Source: Melieria omissa
Lineage: Eukaryota > Arthropoda > Insecta > Diptera > Ulidiidae
DNA: 64,000 nt
Reading direction: 5' to 3'
NCBI GenBank assembly: GCA_963971225.1
Contig: OZ020269.1
Span: 99,184,405 to 99,248,404, forward strand
The position numbers and the translations under genes are program-made. The notes under the pieces were generated by a model. It had not been told where the DNA came from. It did no database searches and saw only the letters and a program-made list of their open reading frames with translations. Shown here one piece after another: positions 51,515 through 62,704 of this stretch (positions are counted from its first letter, which is position 1; the number at the start of each line of letters is the position of its first letter).

Positions 51515-52235
51515 TGTTTGGGTCCGTAGTTCTTCTCTGTGGAGACCAGCTCCTGTGCCTACTGACAGTCAGATCTTTTGGTCCGTAATTTTTTTAATTG
51601 TAAGTAAGTAGTTCTTCTTTGTGGAGACCAGCTCCTTTGCTTCCTTTGGGTCCGTAGTTCACCTGAGTGGAGACCAGCTGCTATGCCTCCTGTCAGTCAG
51701 ATCTTTGGGTACGTAGTTCTTCTGAGTGGAGACCAGTTCCTGTGCCTCCTGGCAGTCAGATCCTTTTGTCCGAAATGTTTTTTATTGGAAGTCAGATCTT
51801 TGGGTCCGTAATTTTTTTAATTTGAAGTCAGATCTTCGGGCGCCCAGTGGAGCCCAGTTTCTGTGCCTCCTGGCAGTCAGATCTTTGAGACCGCAGTTCT
51901 TCTGAGTGGAAACCAGCTGCTGTGCCTCCTGGCAGAGTCAGATCTTTTGGTCCGTAATTTTTTTCAATTAGAAGTCGGATCTTTGTGTCCGTAGATCCTC
52001 TGAGTTGAGACCAGCTCCTGTGCCTGTTGACAGTCAGATCGTTGGGACCTTAGTTCTTCTAAGTGAAGACTTGCTCTTGTGACTGCTGACAGTCAGGTCT
52101 TTCGGTCCGTAGATCCTCTGTGTGAAGATCAGCTCCTGTGGCTCCTGGCAGTCAGATCTTTTGGGCTTTAGTTCCTCCGATCTTTGAGTCCATAGTTCAA
52201 CTGGATGGAGACCAGCGTTTGGGTCCATAGTTCAC
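51515..52235 (+). repeat. Minisatellite, about 60-bp unit, roughly ten copies
   Basis: The unit contains GGGTCCGTAGTTCTTCTGAG, TGGAGACCAGCTCCTGTGCC and TCCTGGCAGTCAGATCTTT. Units are interrupted by variable TCCGTAATTTTTTT insertions, so spacing ranges from about 44 to 120 bp. A solitary, inverted unit lies at 12467-12513. Confidence 0.88.
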
Positions 52236-52607
52236 CAGGAGCTTTCGCTTTTGCTAAAAACGGTGATGGAGCCGTCCCTCCGTGTACATGTTTGCAGCCA
52301 ATTCTCCTTGCATGTCCTTACAAATGACTGTCAATACTTTCTAGCAAAACATATTTACATATATTCATTGTATAATTTTGTATTTACATTTGCATTAAAT
52401 GATTTTTTTTATAATTGTAAAAAAAAATCAAAATTTCAAATTAAACATTAAAATTAAACAATTATAACTTTAAAATCATACAAAATTCTAAAAAAATTAA
52501 AAAAACTTTGAAATCAATTCAAATCGAACTTCAAGTCACTAAACGGCAGTCAATGTTTTCGTAATTGCTTTCTCCAGACACAAAGCCTTCTTCATGAAAG
52601 CACTTCT
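52236..52607. other. AT-rich region downstream of the secreted-protein gene
   Basis: Strongly AT-rich. No distinct poly(A) signal could be assigned with confidence; the minus-strand transcript of the 52608-53217 gene should end here. Confidence 0.4.
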
Positions 52608-53217
52608 CTATGACTTCACAGCGTGTTGTTCATATTTATCCGAGTACATTCCACTATGGTCCGCTTCATAGGCGCCCAAATTGTCGTCGTCGTCGTCATA
52701 CAAGCCGCGCCCATCTGCAAAAAACGGCCAAATGAAACTAGCAACACTCATCGGCATAAATTTTCACTTTAACTGTTAGCACCAACAAAAAGCACAACAA
52801 CAACACGTCTTAGATGAACCTACCACGCTACTGTACCTGGCTCATAGCGACCGCTGTCGTCGGGCTTGTAGAGGCCCCTGCCGTCGGGCACATAGCGCCA
52901 CTTGAGGTCGTCATGATAAATCCAACTGTCGTCGTCCGGTTTCCACGCGCCATTGTCGCCGTGCGGCTTGTAGACGCCGCTATCGTCGTCCAGGTACACT
53001 CCGGCCATATCGGGCACGTACTTACCGCTGATGTCCGGCACATAGCTGCCGTCGCTGGGCATCTCGGTCGGTTTGCTGTGAATGACACTGACCACAACCA
53101 ATGTCAGCGCGAGTAGCGGCAGCAGCCGCAAGGAGAAGAACTGCAAGTGGTCGACAACATCAATAACAGAAGTTTGACAGACGTTGCAGTGCTTACCGAA
53201 TTCAGATAGCCGCGCAT
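52608..53217 (-). CDS. Secreted Tyr-x-Pro-Asp repeat protein, 3 exons
   Basis: Spliced minus-strand gene: exon 1 53197-53217 (MRGYLNS), a 56-nt intron (GTAAGC...TTGCAG), exon 2 52837-53140, a 122-nt intron (GTACAG...TGCAG), and exon 3 52608-52714 to TAG. The coding length is 432 nt, 143 residues, and all phases agree. Residues 1 to about 29 form a signal peptide (FFSLRLLPLLALTLVVVSVI). The mature part is acidic, with about ten units of the type G-x-Y-x-P-D-x-x-G (SYVPDISGKYVPDMAGVY, RYVPDGRGLYKPDDSGRYE), then an Asp run (DDDDDNLGAYE) and YSDKYEQHAVKS. It should be exported, and such Tyr/Pro repeats suggest an extracellular matrix or cuticle role, which is inference. I know of no chitin-binding signature here and assign no symbol. 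Confidence 0.88.
52715..52836 (-). other. Intron 2 of the secreted-protein gene
   Basis: 122 nt, donor CCAG|GTACAG and acceptor TTTTTGCAG. It splits a GAT (Asp) codon after its first base. Without splicing the frame would stop four codons later, after TVAW. Confidence 0.82.
53141..53196 (-). other. Intron 1 of the secreted-protein gene
   Basis: 56 nt with GTAAGC donor and TTGCAG acceptor, separating the first seven codons from the signal-peptide core. The size is typical of dipteran minimal introns. Confidence 0.85.
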
Positions 53218-53280
53218 GTTGTGGCCTTAAGCGTCGATGCGTTGTTGTTACACTAAAATGTCAAATAAATTGGCATTTTG

Positions 53281-53290
53281 TTTATATACC
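53281..53290 (-). promoter_or_regulatory. TATA box of the secreted-protein gene
   Basis: GGTATATAAA on the minus strand, about 65 bp upstream of the ATG. Transcription would start near 53255, giving a 5' UTR of about 40 nt. A strong TATA with a short leader is usual for abundantly expressed, stage-specific insect secreted proteins. Confidence 0.65.
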
Positions 53291-55194
53291 TCGTAAGACG
53301 ACATTTGTTCGGCCTGAGAGAATTTCGGGCGATTTTAACCAGTTTTATCGACACATTATAAAATAAAAAGGAGTCGAACGAGTTGAAGATTCAATTTGTG
53401 ATTACATGAAATACCGCTTTGCTCGCTGAATATTCTAAAATGTTTTGCTTGCTGATTATTCTTAAATAATTTGCTGACAATTGTATTGTTTTTTACAATC
53501 AAATGTGTGACTGTTTAACCCTTAGCTGGCTGTTGTATCGAAGAAATAGAAAAAAAATGAAAGCAAGAAACAAACCATATGCCAGAAGAAATTTAGAAAT
53601 TGGAGAAATTTAATTTGGATTGAATTGCAATTGAAAGACTTAGTTCTTACTGCACTTAATGTTATTAATATTCTAAATAAATAAATAATATAAAATTCAA
53701 CATTACTGAATTTTCAATAGGAAACAGCAAAGGAGCTACTAAATGCACATGAAAGCGTTACAACAAATTCATGTCCTTCGTCACTTCTTTCAAGCATGGA
53801 GTCGAATCCATCACACTGTTCATCAAATTCGACTTAACATTTGTACCTTTCTGAATCTACAAAAGCCTTGAGTCTTGAACAAATTCTAAATCAAATGAGT
53901 CAATAGACTGAATGGGAATCAAAAGGAATGTGCCGGCTCTGTGACGGTGCTCTAAGTGTAAAGTTTTTAATAACTGACTTTTTAATAACTGACTAACTTT
54001 TACATTGATTGAGTTCATATTTTAAGCCACAACATGTTATCAAAATATATTAAATATTTATATTGGGTATGTTTGAGTACGAATAATTTGTACGAATTTG
54101 TACAAATTTTTACTGGGTCCTTTTTGTACGCAAAATCTCTTGCAACGAGAGAGAAACTGAGAGCGTAAAGTGACAATTCATTTCGTGAGAACTTGCAAGT
54201 TTTTACTGGAGGAATTTTATCCAGTACCTTTTAGCCAGTAAGAAGAAGAACAAGAAAAACATATGACAGGCTGCCATATGATCGATTGCAAAGACAAATA
54301 ATGTTTGCAAACATTTGGAGGCAAATGGATCCAGCAAAGAATTTGTGCGTTCGGAAGTCTGCTGACCCACAACCGTCTTGCTGAGCTTTCCCGCTGAAGC
54401 TGAAAGGGAAGAGTCGCAGCCTGAGCCCAACGAACTATTTGCCTTTTGCATTAAATGTCTGATTAAACTTAATTTTTCCTACCACTTCAAACCTCAAATG
54501 AAACTTTTAGATCAGCTGTTTCTTTTTTTAACCCTCCTGTTTACACCCTTTTTACTGTGTATTGTGGGTGTGCGAAGTACCACTGGTGTAACCAAGAGTT
54601 AAAACTTGCAAATTCTTACAAATTCCTGTTTGTTTACTTTTGTAGATAGTTTCATTTTTGGGAGCGTAAGCTCGCTTACTCTCGATACTCGATTCCCCAT
54701 GCAATCTTGTGCCCTGTTTCGCAACGTAAACATTTCTCACTATTGGCATTCTTAAATCTTTGTAAACATTAATAAAAAAAAATGATAGATATTTACCTGC
54801 TCCGCCAACGAATGTAGCAATCGAAAAGCTTTTCAGTGCCGTCGGGCAATAGTTTTGTATCTCTCTCACCTGATTTGTAAATTTTTTTTATTTTTGTTAG
54901 AATGTACTAAAGTAAGAATATTTTTGATTTTTTGTTTACTAATACATATATGTATGTATTTTATTAATATTATGTAGTTTAATAAAAAAGAAAGCCTAAA
55001 TTTGATACGCTTTTTTCCTTGAAAGATGTTTTTTATTAGTATTCAGCTTCGGTCTTCGGCCTACTATTTTTGCTATGCCGCATATTGTGCTTCGATTTCG
55101 GCCAAAATATTCGGTCTGATTCTACAAGATACTTTATTCTTTTTGTTCTTTGGTTTGAAGCCTGCTTCTGATAGATTTTGATGCGGTTTCATAC
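53291..55194. other. No gene seen
   Basis: Mostly AT-rich. Frames at 54203-54451 and 54552-54869 (minus) have no recognisable product. GTACGAAT/GTACAAAT words cluster near 54080-54130. Confidence 0.4.
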
Positions 55195-55720
55195 ATAAAA
55201 AGCAAGACTACTGATCCTGCAAATTACCGACCGATACTAATTTGTTCGGTGCTTTCCAAAGCAAGGGACAACATTGTAAACTTAAATATTCTGAACTATC
55301 TGGAGCACAATAGGCTGTAATACAGCTTTCGAAGGCAACGATCGACAGGAGACCTTATAGCGATCCTCACCGAGAAATGGAATCAATGAGCTCTAAGCTT
55401 TGGTGAAAGCAAGGATGTTGCATTGGATATATCCAAGGCTTTTGAGTGAGTGGTTCAAAACTGAATGCCAATTGATTGGTAGTGTCTTCTCTCGTTGGAT
55501 AACGAGTTTCCTTGATGACTGTCTAATCGTGATGTTATAGACTGCATAGCTTCGGAAAACCATAGCCTCGGGAATGCCACAGGGTTCGGTCCTGTCTCAA
55601 ACCCTTTCCCTCATCTTCTTCAATGACCTGTTGGACGAAGAATCCTATCTACTCGTTCGCGAATGACGGCACCATTTCACATTCATAGTGCTTCAGAAAG
55701 CACTCCAACTCTATGGAGAT
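55195..55720 (+). pseudogene. Decayed non-LTR reverse transcriptase
   Basis: In shifting plus-strand frames: DPANYRPI (55215), VLSK, ILNYLEHNRL, RRQRSTGDLIA, KDVALDISKAF, FSRWITSFLDD, then AGMPQGSVLSQTLSLIFFNDLL (residue run broken by frame changes) near 55570-55640. The order is that of LINE RT domains. The catalytic YADD equivalent is degraded to a SFANDG-like sequence. MPQGSVLSP...FINDL wording points to a Jockey/CR1-type LINE, different from LINE-A and LINE-B. No tail is recognised. Confidence 0.8.
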
Positions 55721-55928
55721 TGAGCAATGCTCCCTATTAACTCACAAACGAGTCTCACCATATCTGAAGGGGGGATGGGCGGTTCGAAAGTTGTGGAATC
55801 GGCAGTTCTTGCATGTCTATTGAGAAAGATCTTTAATGGAACGATCATATTTTTGGCCGGTCGAAATAAGCAAAAAATATTTCACTTCGTCAAAGGTCCA
55901 CATAAATTACACCACCTATATCTGACCA

Positions 55929-56170
55929 GCCTCGATAGCCTAGCGTGAGTGCACTGACATCCCACTGGTCGTGGGTTCGACTCCTACCTGATGCATGGTC
56001 TCGCACTCTTCATACTTTCCTACTCTTTATACTCTTCAGCATACCCCAGTTCAAAAAATCCGACCTTCCGATGATCCTTTTCCACTCACTACCACTGTAA
56101 AAAGAGAAAAATACACAGCTACACGATGCACCAGCAACGCCTGTCAGGAGAAGCGAGTATTAGCGAAAAA
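55929..56170 (+). mobile_element. SINE-like element with tRNA-like head (SINE3)
   Basis: CAGCCTCGATAGCCTAGCG..GAGTGC (A-box region) and GTGGGTTCGACTCCTAC (B box), spaced as in a tRNA gene. The head resembles the SINE2 head (CCTCGATAG), but the downstream body does not. No target duplication was recognised, so the 3' boundary is a guess. Confidence 0.5.
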
Positions 56171-57590
56171 CAGCGGACCAAACCGATCTTAGCAAAGTCC
56201 CCAATCACCCTCCTGTAACCTTCTTTACACAACAGATGGCCCTATGAGCAGTAGCTCACAACATCGGAGGCGTCGTTTCTAAGCTCCGATAGATGGCAGC
56301 TCTATCACTTAGGACTACTTGCGGCAGGTTAAATCACCTACCCTGGCAGAAAAGCACGTTCCACAACGTTCCACAATGTCTTGTGGAAGCCTATGCTCCC
56401 CGAGAGGATTAAACAAGGGGGCGGGGAGGAGCAAATATGCGACAAAAAATTGGGTTTTATTCTCTTCTCTGACTTCTCCTAGTTGGAGCTCCTGGACTGC
56501 GTTCGCTGCAGTGCGATTAGGCTGTTTGGGTGCAGTAGAGCACGAAGCTCAATTATTTCTTAAAATATCGTCGAAACGTGCCATGCATGGCCTTAATATC
56601 TGATACCTCTTCATTACTTGTGCAGAGGAGATGAGCAATCTGATGACATCACAATACCCGGTATTCCCCCATCTTGCACAAAACGCATTACAGCAGTGTG
56701 AATGCACTTGAATGAATCAGAGTACAGTATGAGGCATCTTGGGTTAATGCCGAAGAAACTTTTCAACTGAATATTTGTCATTCTTTGTCTCTATGTATGA
56801 TTCTATATGAAGCTACAATTCATACAAAAACAGTTTTTGTCAAAAAAGGTCTAATTTTACCTGATTCACTTGCTTTGTATAAACAAATTACTCAAATTTA
56901 ATACCAAACTAATAACACAAACAAACAACTGTTAAATTTAATGACTCGATTTCATTGCTAACAAATGTGTTAATTGTGTTCAAACAAGAATAACAAACAT
57001 TTTACTTTCCAATTAGTAAATGCAACAAACAAACTTCAGCCACAATGACCGAAGATAATTATTTATTTTTTTGATATATTTTATTTTGTATTTTTATATA
57101 TTTCTTTATTTAATTTCAGTTCAGTTTAATTATTTTTGATTTCAATTTTGTAAACAAATTTTATTCGAAATCTTTACAAATGTTAACTAGAGTACACATG
57201 AAGCAAATTAATGTGAAACAACATTCGACAACTGTGGGAAGTTGAAATAATTTCCATTGGAATTCAAATGCCTGTTTGGTTCATTTCGTTTAATGACCGT
57301 AATAAGTGTTCATAAATTGTATGCATTCAGGAATGTGACTTGATGTCAGTACACTCACACATACATTAACACAATTACATTGCTTATAGTTGTTAGGCGT
57401 TGGAACGGAAAGAGGTTAATCGGTTCAATTGCGGTCATTTGATTAGATTCTCACTCGTTTATGTTATGCGAATACAAAGTGGTGTTTGTTGTAATTTAGT
57501 GTCATTAAGTGCTTTTGTGTTGTTATTATTTTAATCTTCTACAATTATTCAAGGAGTTAATTGAATTATTGACATTGGTTGTTTACAGTT
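56171..57590. other. No gene identified
   Basis: 56200-56600 is less AT-rich and may be old repeat sequence; the rest is AT-rich. No domain was recognised. Confidence 0.35.
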
Positions 57591-57645
57591 TTCAATTCAA
57601 TTCAATTCAATTCAATTCAATTCAATTCAATTCAATTCAATTCAA
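57591..57645 (+). repeat. (TTCAA)11 microsatellite
   Basis: Eleven perfect TTCAA units, 55 bp, without interruption. A CAACAACAACAA run follows near 57705. Confidence 0.97.
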
Positions 57646-57781
57646 AAGTGGAATTTTAAAGTAAACCTTTTTACATTGTTGAACATTGGAAAGGCTTTCA
57701 ATTCAACAACAACAACAACATGTTTCAGTTTCACTTAAAAGTTGTTAAACTTGACTGACATTAGTTTATTACATTTTTAAA

Positions 57782-59660
57782 CTAACCTAACCTCATCGAA
57801 CCTAACCTAACAAAGGTCGCTGCGTTTAGTGATTGGGGCATTAAGTTTCAAGTTATTGGAACTTAGGGTTTAAATAACAACTCAATTAACTTAGTTCTAC
57901 CTTTTCTTGCTTAACCCATCGATCCAATCATTAAATCATTCAATAATTTTCAACCTAACCCTACCTAATCAAACTTAATGAAGGTCAAAAGGGCTTAATG
58001 GTTGAAGTATTGAATTGAGTTATGGGCTTTTGGGGTTAAAATATCACCTCAACCTACTTGGTTCAGTCTATCCTTAATAACGAATTATAAAGTAATTATT
58101 AGCATTTCACAGCTGGCGTAACCCAACCTAACAGAGGTAGTCAGAATTTAGTGATTGGAGCATTGAATATCAAGTTTGTGGCTCAGGGGTTTTAAATATT
58201 TTCTAAAATAACTTAAGTAATTCAATCTATTCTTACTTTACTAATCAATTGAAAGCATTTTTACCCTAAACTAACCTTACAAAGGTCCTAAAGCTCAGTG
58301 GCTACAGAATTCAATTACAAGATATTGGCTTTTTGGGTTTGAATATAGCTTGATAAACCTTAATTCAGTCTATTTTGGCTTAACAATCAACCTACACTTT
58401 CAATTCAACTTAACCTAACAGTGGTCTTCGAGGCTCAGTGGTTGGATCATTAAATCAACTTTCATTGGCTGCTGGATTTTAAATATGATTTCAATTAACT
58501 TTGTTCAATTTCCCTATATTTAACCAACCAATGAAATCACACTTTCAACCTAACCTAATTTAATGAAGAATTTTGGGAGCCAGTTATTAGAGAATTGAAT
58601 CACATTCAATCCTGGGGTTTGAATATCACCGTAACCAACTTAGTTCAGTTTGTTCTTACTCAACTAATCAATTAAGTTACTTAAGTTTTCAATCTAAGCA
58701 AACATAACAGAGTCCTTCGGGATTCAGTGAATACAGTATTAAATCCCATTTCTGGTTTGGAGTTTGATTCAATCAACTCAATTAATATAGTTCAAACTAC
58801 CTTTACTTAACCAATCAATCGAATCGTTTTTTCAACCTAACCTAACAAAGGTCCTCAGAACTCAGTGGTTAGATAAGAGAATAACATTTTATTGAGTATT
58901 GGAGTTTGAATATCTTATAGCTACCAACTAAGTTCAAGCATTTCTTACATAACCAAACAATCGAATTGCAATTTAAACCTAACCTGTCCTAACCCAATTT
59001 AACTTAATGGAAATCGTTGGGAATCACTGGTTGGAGGATTAAGTTACACATTTTTGACTCTTGGGGTTTGAATATCACCTCAACCAACTTATTTCAGTTT
59101 GGTTTTAGTTCAGTGTGTTGGTTGGTTCAATTATTTCTTACAAAAAAAAAACAATCGAATTGTATTTTTAACCTAACCTGACCAAACTCTATCCAATTTA
59201 TCCTAGTGGAGATTGTGGGGATTCAGTGGTTGTAACATTAAGTTAGACATTATCAGCTTTCTTTGAATTACGTCTCTTACAACTTAGTTCAGTCTCTTCT
59301 TAGTTTAATCTGTCGGTTGGTTCAATCATTGTTTATATAAGCAAACAATCGAATTGTATATTATTTTCAACCTAACCTTACCTAACCTGACTCAATTTAT
59401 CCTAATAGAGATCATCGGGAATCACTGGTTGGAACATAAAGTTACACACTTTTGAATTCGTGGTTTGAAAAACATCTCCAACAACTTAAATTTATCTATT
59501 CTTACTTAAGCAGTCAACCGCATTGCATTTTCAAACTAACCTCACCTAACTTAGGGTGATGGACGTCTGTGGTTAGAGGAGCAAATCACACATTAGCGAG
59601 GGTTGGCTTTGAATATCTCAATTAGTACGAAATACCGGACAAATATTCTTTTAACCATAT
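57782..59660 (+). repeat. Degenerate satellite, about 12 units of 140-200 bp
   Basis: Units start with (AACCTAACCT)n near 57782, 57951, 58120, 58262, 58407, 58547, 58692, 58834, 58976, 59169, 59368 and 59532. Each then has AAAGGTC, a CTCAGTGGTTGGA block, CATTAAATCACA, TTGGGGTTTGAATATCACC, TCAACCAACTTAGTTCAGTC, TTCTTACTTAACCAATCAA and TCGAATTGCATTTTC. Units 9-11 are longer, sharing an inserted GGTTGGTTCAAT block and an extra CCTAACC-rich lead. Divergence between units is high, so it is an old array. Confidence 0.9.
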
Positions 59661-60885
59661 TCTAAGTAGTTTACAGACTCTGAGCAGTAAATCATTTGAG
59701 ATACAAAACTTAAGAAACATAAAATTGTGTCGAACAAAGTTGAGAAGAACAAATCTTTCAACTCTTAATTTCAACATAAACCTTTCAGTCCCTTTCAAGC
59801 AAACACAACATATCTGTTGATCTCCTCATATCACTCCCTGTTTAACTCTTTGTTATCTCAACACAATTCATTGCAATCACACAGCAGCTTTTAATTTTCT
59901 TTAATTTGTTACCAGTTATTGTACAAGTTTGATCTAATCGCACAGCAACCTAAACCTTTGTGTGTCTTCTTAGTACACTTCAACCTAACCGTATTAATTA
60001 ATGACTGTCGTTATCGCTGACTTACTTTGCTCAGTGTTGTCGTACAAAATTCTGTAGGTACTCGTAGCCGCTTTGGCGTTTCTAATTGAATTACGCCGTT
60101 CATTCACAGCTGCTGCTCCAGTCGCCTGGAGATGTTGTTGCGCATGTGAGAACGAGGTGCTTGAACCGCAACAAGGCCGAGACACATAAACATTGTTCAG
60201 CCATTGTTTTTATGAATACTAGTTAGTATTTTTGTATTTTGAAACGAAAAATTTGCACCCAAACCGGACAACAATGAACAAAATTATTTCTTTCTACTTG
60301 TTCTTTATATATTTTTCTTAAATTTTTTCAAAACTTCTTTATATAATTGGATTCTTTGTTGGCGGCATTGTGCCAAAAAATCGCGAAAAATTCAATAAAA
60401 TTTTTTTTTTTACAAATGCATACAAAAATCTTTGGCTAATATTAGAAATATCGTAAATTTAATGAACATGTTGGGTGTGTTTGCTTTATTGTTGACTAAA
60501 ATTTAGATGCCTCACTGCACAGTGGACGTGTTTTAAGCAAACAATTTAATGGTCACGCGTCGGAAGATCAACAAAAATCTTTAATTATTTGTTTATGAAG
60601 CGATTTGTTTTGATTTAATTGAAAAACATTTCTTGTTATTTGTTGAAGATAAAATCAAAATAACAACATGTAGATTTATTGCATTTTTTAAGAATATTTA
60701 GTAAACTTATCAACTCACAATACTCGAAATAAACTGGACTAATAGCGAGCAACTAAAAACAAAAGTATTGTTTAGACTAATTTTGCGTCGCTGAACACAA
60801 AACTGAAAATCAAAAAATTTTCCCAAGAAGCGTTTTCGAAAAATGTTTGCAAAATTCGTTTCTTTCGCTCAGAAGATAATATCTT
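59661..60885. other. No gene seen
   Basis: AT-rich. A minus-strand frame at 59994-60185 is not supported by any motif. Confidence 0.4.
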
Positions 60886-60889
60886 TCCT

Positions 60890-61180
60890 TTCCAGTTATA
60901 TACAGATTGTCCAAACCAGGTGAGATTTGGGGAAGTTATGGACCGTGAAAGTGTTAAAAAATTTGAATTTTTCTACTAAAATTTTAAATAATTTTCTTCT
61001 GGATAAAGTCGAAATAAAAATGACAATGTAATGAAGCATTGAATGGAATGACCAGCTTTACATTTATTACACCGTGCAACAAAATTAAAACACTTTTGTT
61101 GGGACTCATCCAAATGTTGATATAGGCGTGAAAATATAGGTCATTCATAGCAACCTGGCATAGTCAGTTTAATATTTTCT
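60890..61180 (-). repeat. Unclassified interspersed repeat, copy 2 (inverted)
   Basis: Reverse complement of the repeat at 26640-27000, with the same blocks in the same order (CTATGCCAGG, CACGCCTATATCAA, GTGTAATAAATGTAAAG, CTTCCCCAAATCTCA, TTTGGACAAT). It is about 70 bp shorter in the middle. Confidence 0.7.
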
Positions 61181-61410
61181 GATTCGATGTCCTTTTAAAA
61201 GGACCTTACTTTTTCTAGGCCTTTACTTTGGCCTTTAATTGCCAACGTTTGTTGCACAGGTTTATTACTTTTAGGTCAGAGTTGAAGCTTCATGACTTAA
61301 GCAATCAACTTTTACGTTTTATAAAGATTTTACTTAATCGAATATCTATTGAGCATTTTTCAATATTTTCATATTTTGAAAATATAAAATGAAAAAGAAA
61401 TATATACCTA

Positions 61411-61536
61411 CAAATAAAATAAATTATTTAAAAAAATAATAATAATAATAATAACAAATAAAATAAATTATTTAAAAAAAATAATAATAATAATAATAAC
61501 AAAAAAAATAAATTATTTAAAAAAAATTTGTTTTAT
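61411..61536 (+). repeat. AT-rich tandem triplication
   Basis: About 44-bp unit: AAATAAATTATTTAAAAAAA followed by (TAA)n, three times, the last incomplete. Confidence 0.85.
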
Positions 61537-61560
61537 TTGTATTTAAAAAAAATATATGTA

Positions 61561-62504
61561 AGAGAGAGGGCTGGGTTGTGAACAGGGGTTTTTTTTTTTG
61601 CTCTAACTTTTCACAGAATAAAGATATCTAAAAATCGAAGATACCGTTGGAAAGGTGAATATAAAACGCAACTTTTTTGTGAAGACGGATTACTGTTTTG
61701 ACTGATATTTAACTCTCTACGTCCAATTTTCTAAGGACGTGATTTTTCGCTTTTCCAAATAAAGTGGCTGGGTTGTGAACCATCTGGAAAATCCCTATTA
61801 AAGTCGGAAAATACGAAGAAAACACCCATAATTTTTAAGTAAGTTGAGGATCTATTTAATCAGGAGGCCTCAAGAGGTGAAAAAAGTTATAATGACGCCA
61901 ATTAGGCCAAACAATCGCAATGAATGAAAGTGCTCAATTTTTTGAATTTTCATCCTAATCGGCGTTCTCGCATTGGCCCACTTCAGTGAACTCAAGGAAA
62001 TCGAGTGAAATTACATAAAATTACTATATTTTAATATATCCGTCCACATTTGACAGTCTTAGAACAAATGTAGTACGAAAAACAGGTGGTTCATAACGCA
62101 GCCACCTCAGTGGTTCATAGCCCAACCACGATGCCATTTTGGAAACTTAAAAATAAACGACATTTCCAATCATAATTCGACATAAACAAATATTGCATCG
62201 TATAATAGAATCAAAACACTAAATAAACATGTATTACACCGACCTTTTTGGAATAAGCTCAGTCACTTGGATAGCACTTAAAAAAAAAAGCCAACAAGTT
62301 TTCGCAGTCGATTTTCAAACACGATGTCTTTCAAACGCGATTGCTGCCACAAGCAATACGTGTTTGTACTTCGGTGTAACCACAAAAGCAGAGTCATATC
62401 ATAAGACAAACTTGACAGTTGAAAGATTGGTGATATGTCAATTAGGGAAAGAAAAACGGTAATGGTTCTCAACCCAGCCTGGTTCACAACCCAGTCCTCT
62501 CCCT
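61561..62504. mobile_element. TA-flanked inverted-repeat element, unclassified
   Basis: A 944-bp element with inverted ends: AGAGAGAGGG-CTGGGTTGTGAAC at the left, and AGGGAGAGGA-CTGGGTTGTGAAC read inward on the minus strand at the right. TA lies at 61559-61560 and 62505-62506. The terminal word recurs inside as GGCTGGGTTGTGAACCA (near 61768) and in altered form near 62085-62130 and 62465. No transposase motif was found; the longest frame (62229-62462) is unrecognised. The TA flanks suggest a Tc1/mariner-type or related MITE. Confidence 0.72.
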
Positions 62505-62704
62505 TATATATATATTTTTTTTTTAATATTTCTTTGAAAATAAAAAATTTAATAAATTTTTAATTCAATTTTTGTATGCGCTTTTTGCATACACAAAAAT
62601 GATTCGTGGGAGATAACGGATATTTTTTTTATTTTCTCTGATGTATTGTGCATTCAACCAGTGATTTTAATCGCGAATAGAAGCAGGCTTTGTTAAAAAA
62701 TAAA

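Noticed and set aside
57591..57645. CRISPR-like regular repeat
   Set aside because: It is a simple (TTCAA)n microsatellite without spacers, in a eukaryotic genome.
57782..59660. Insect telomere repeat because of AACCT words
   Set aside because: AACCT occurs only as short AACCTAACCT leads of about 150-bp units, not as a continuous telomeric (TTAGG)n tract; Diptera also lack that telomere repeat.
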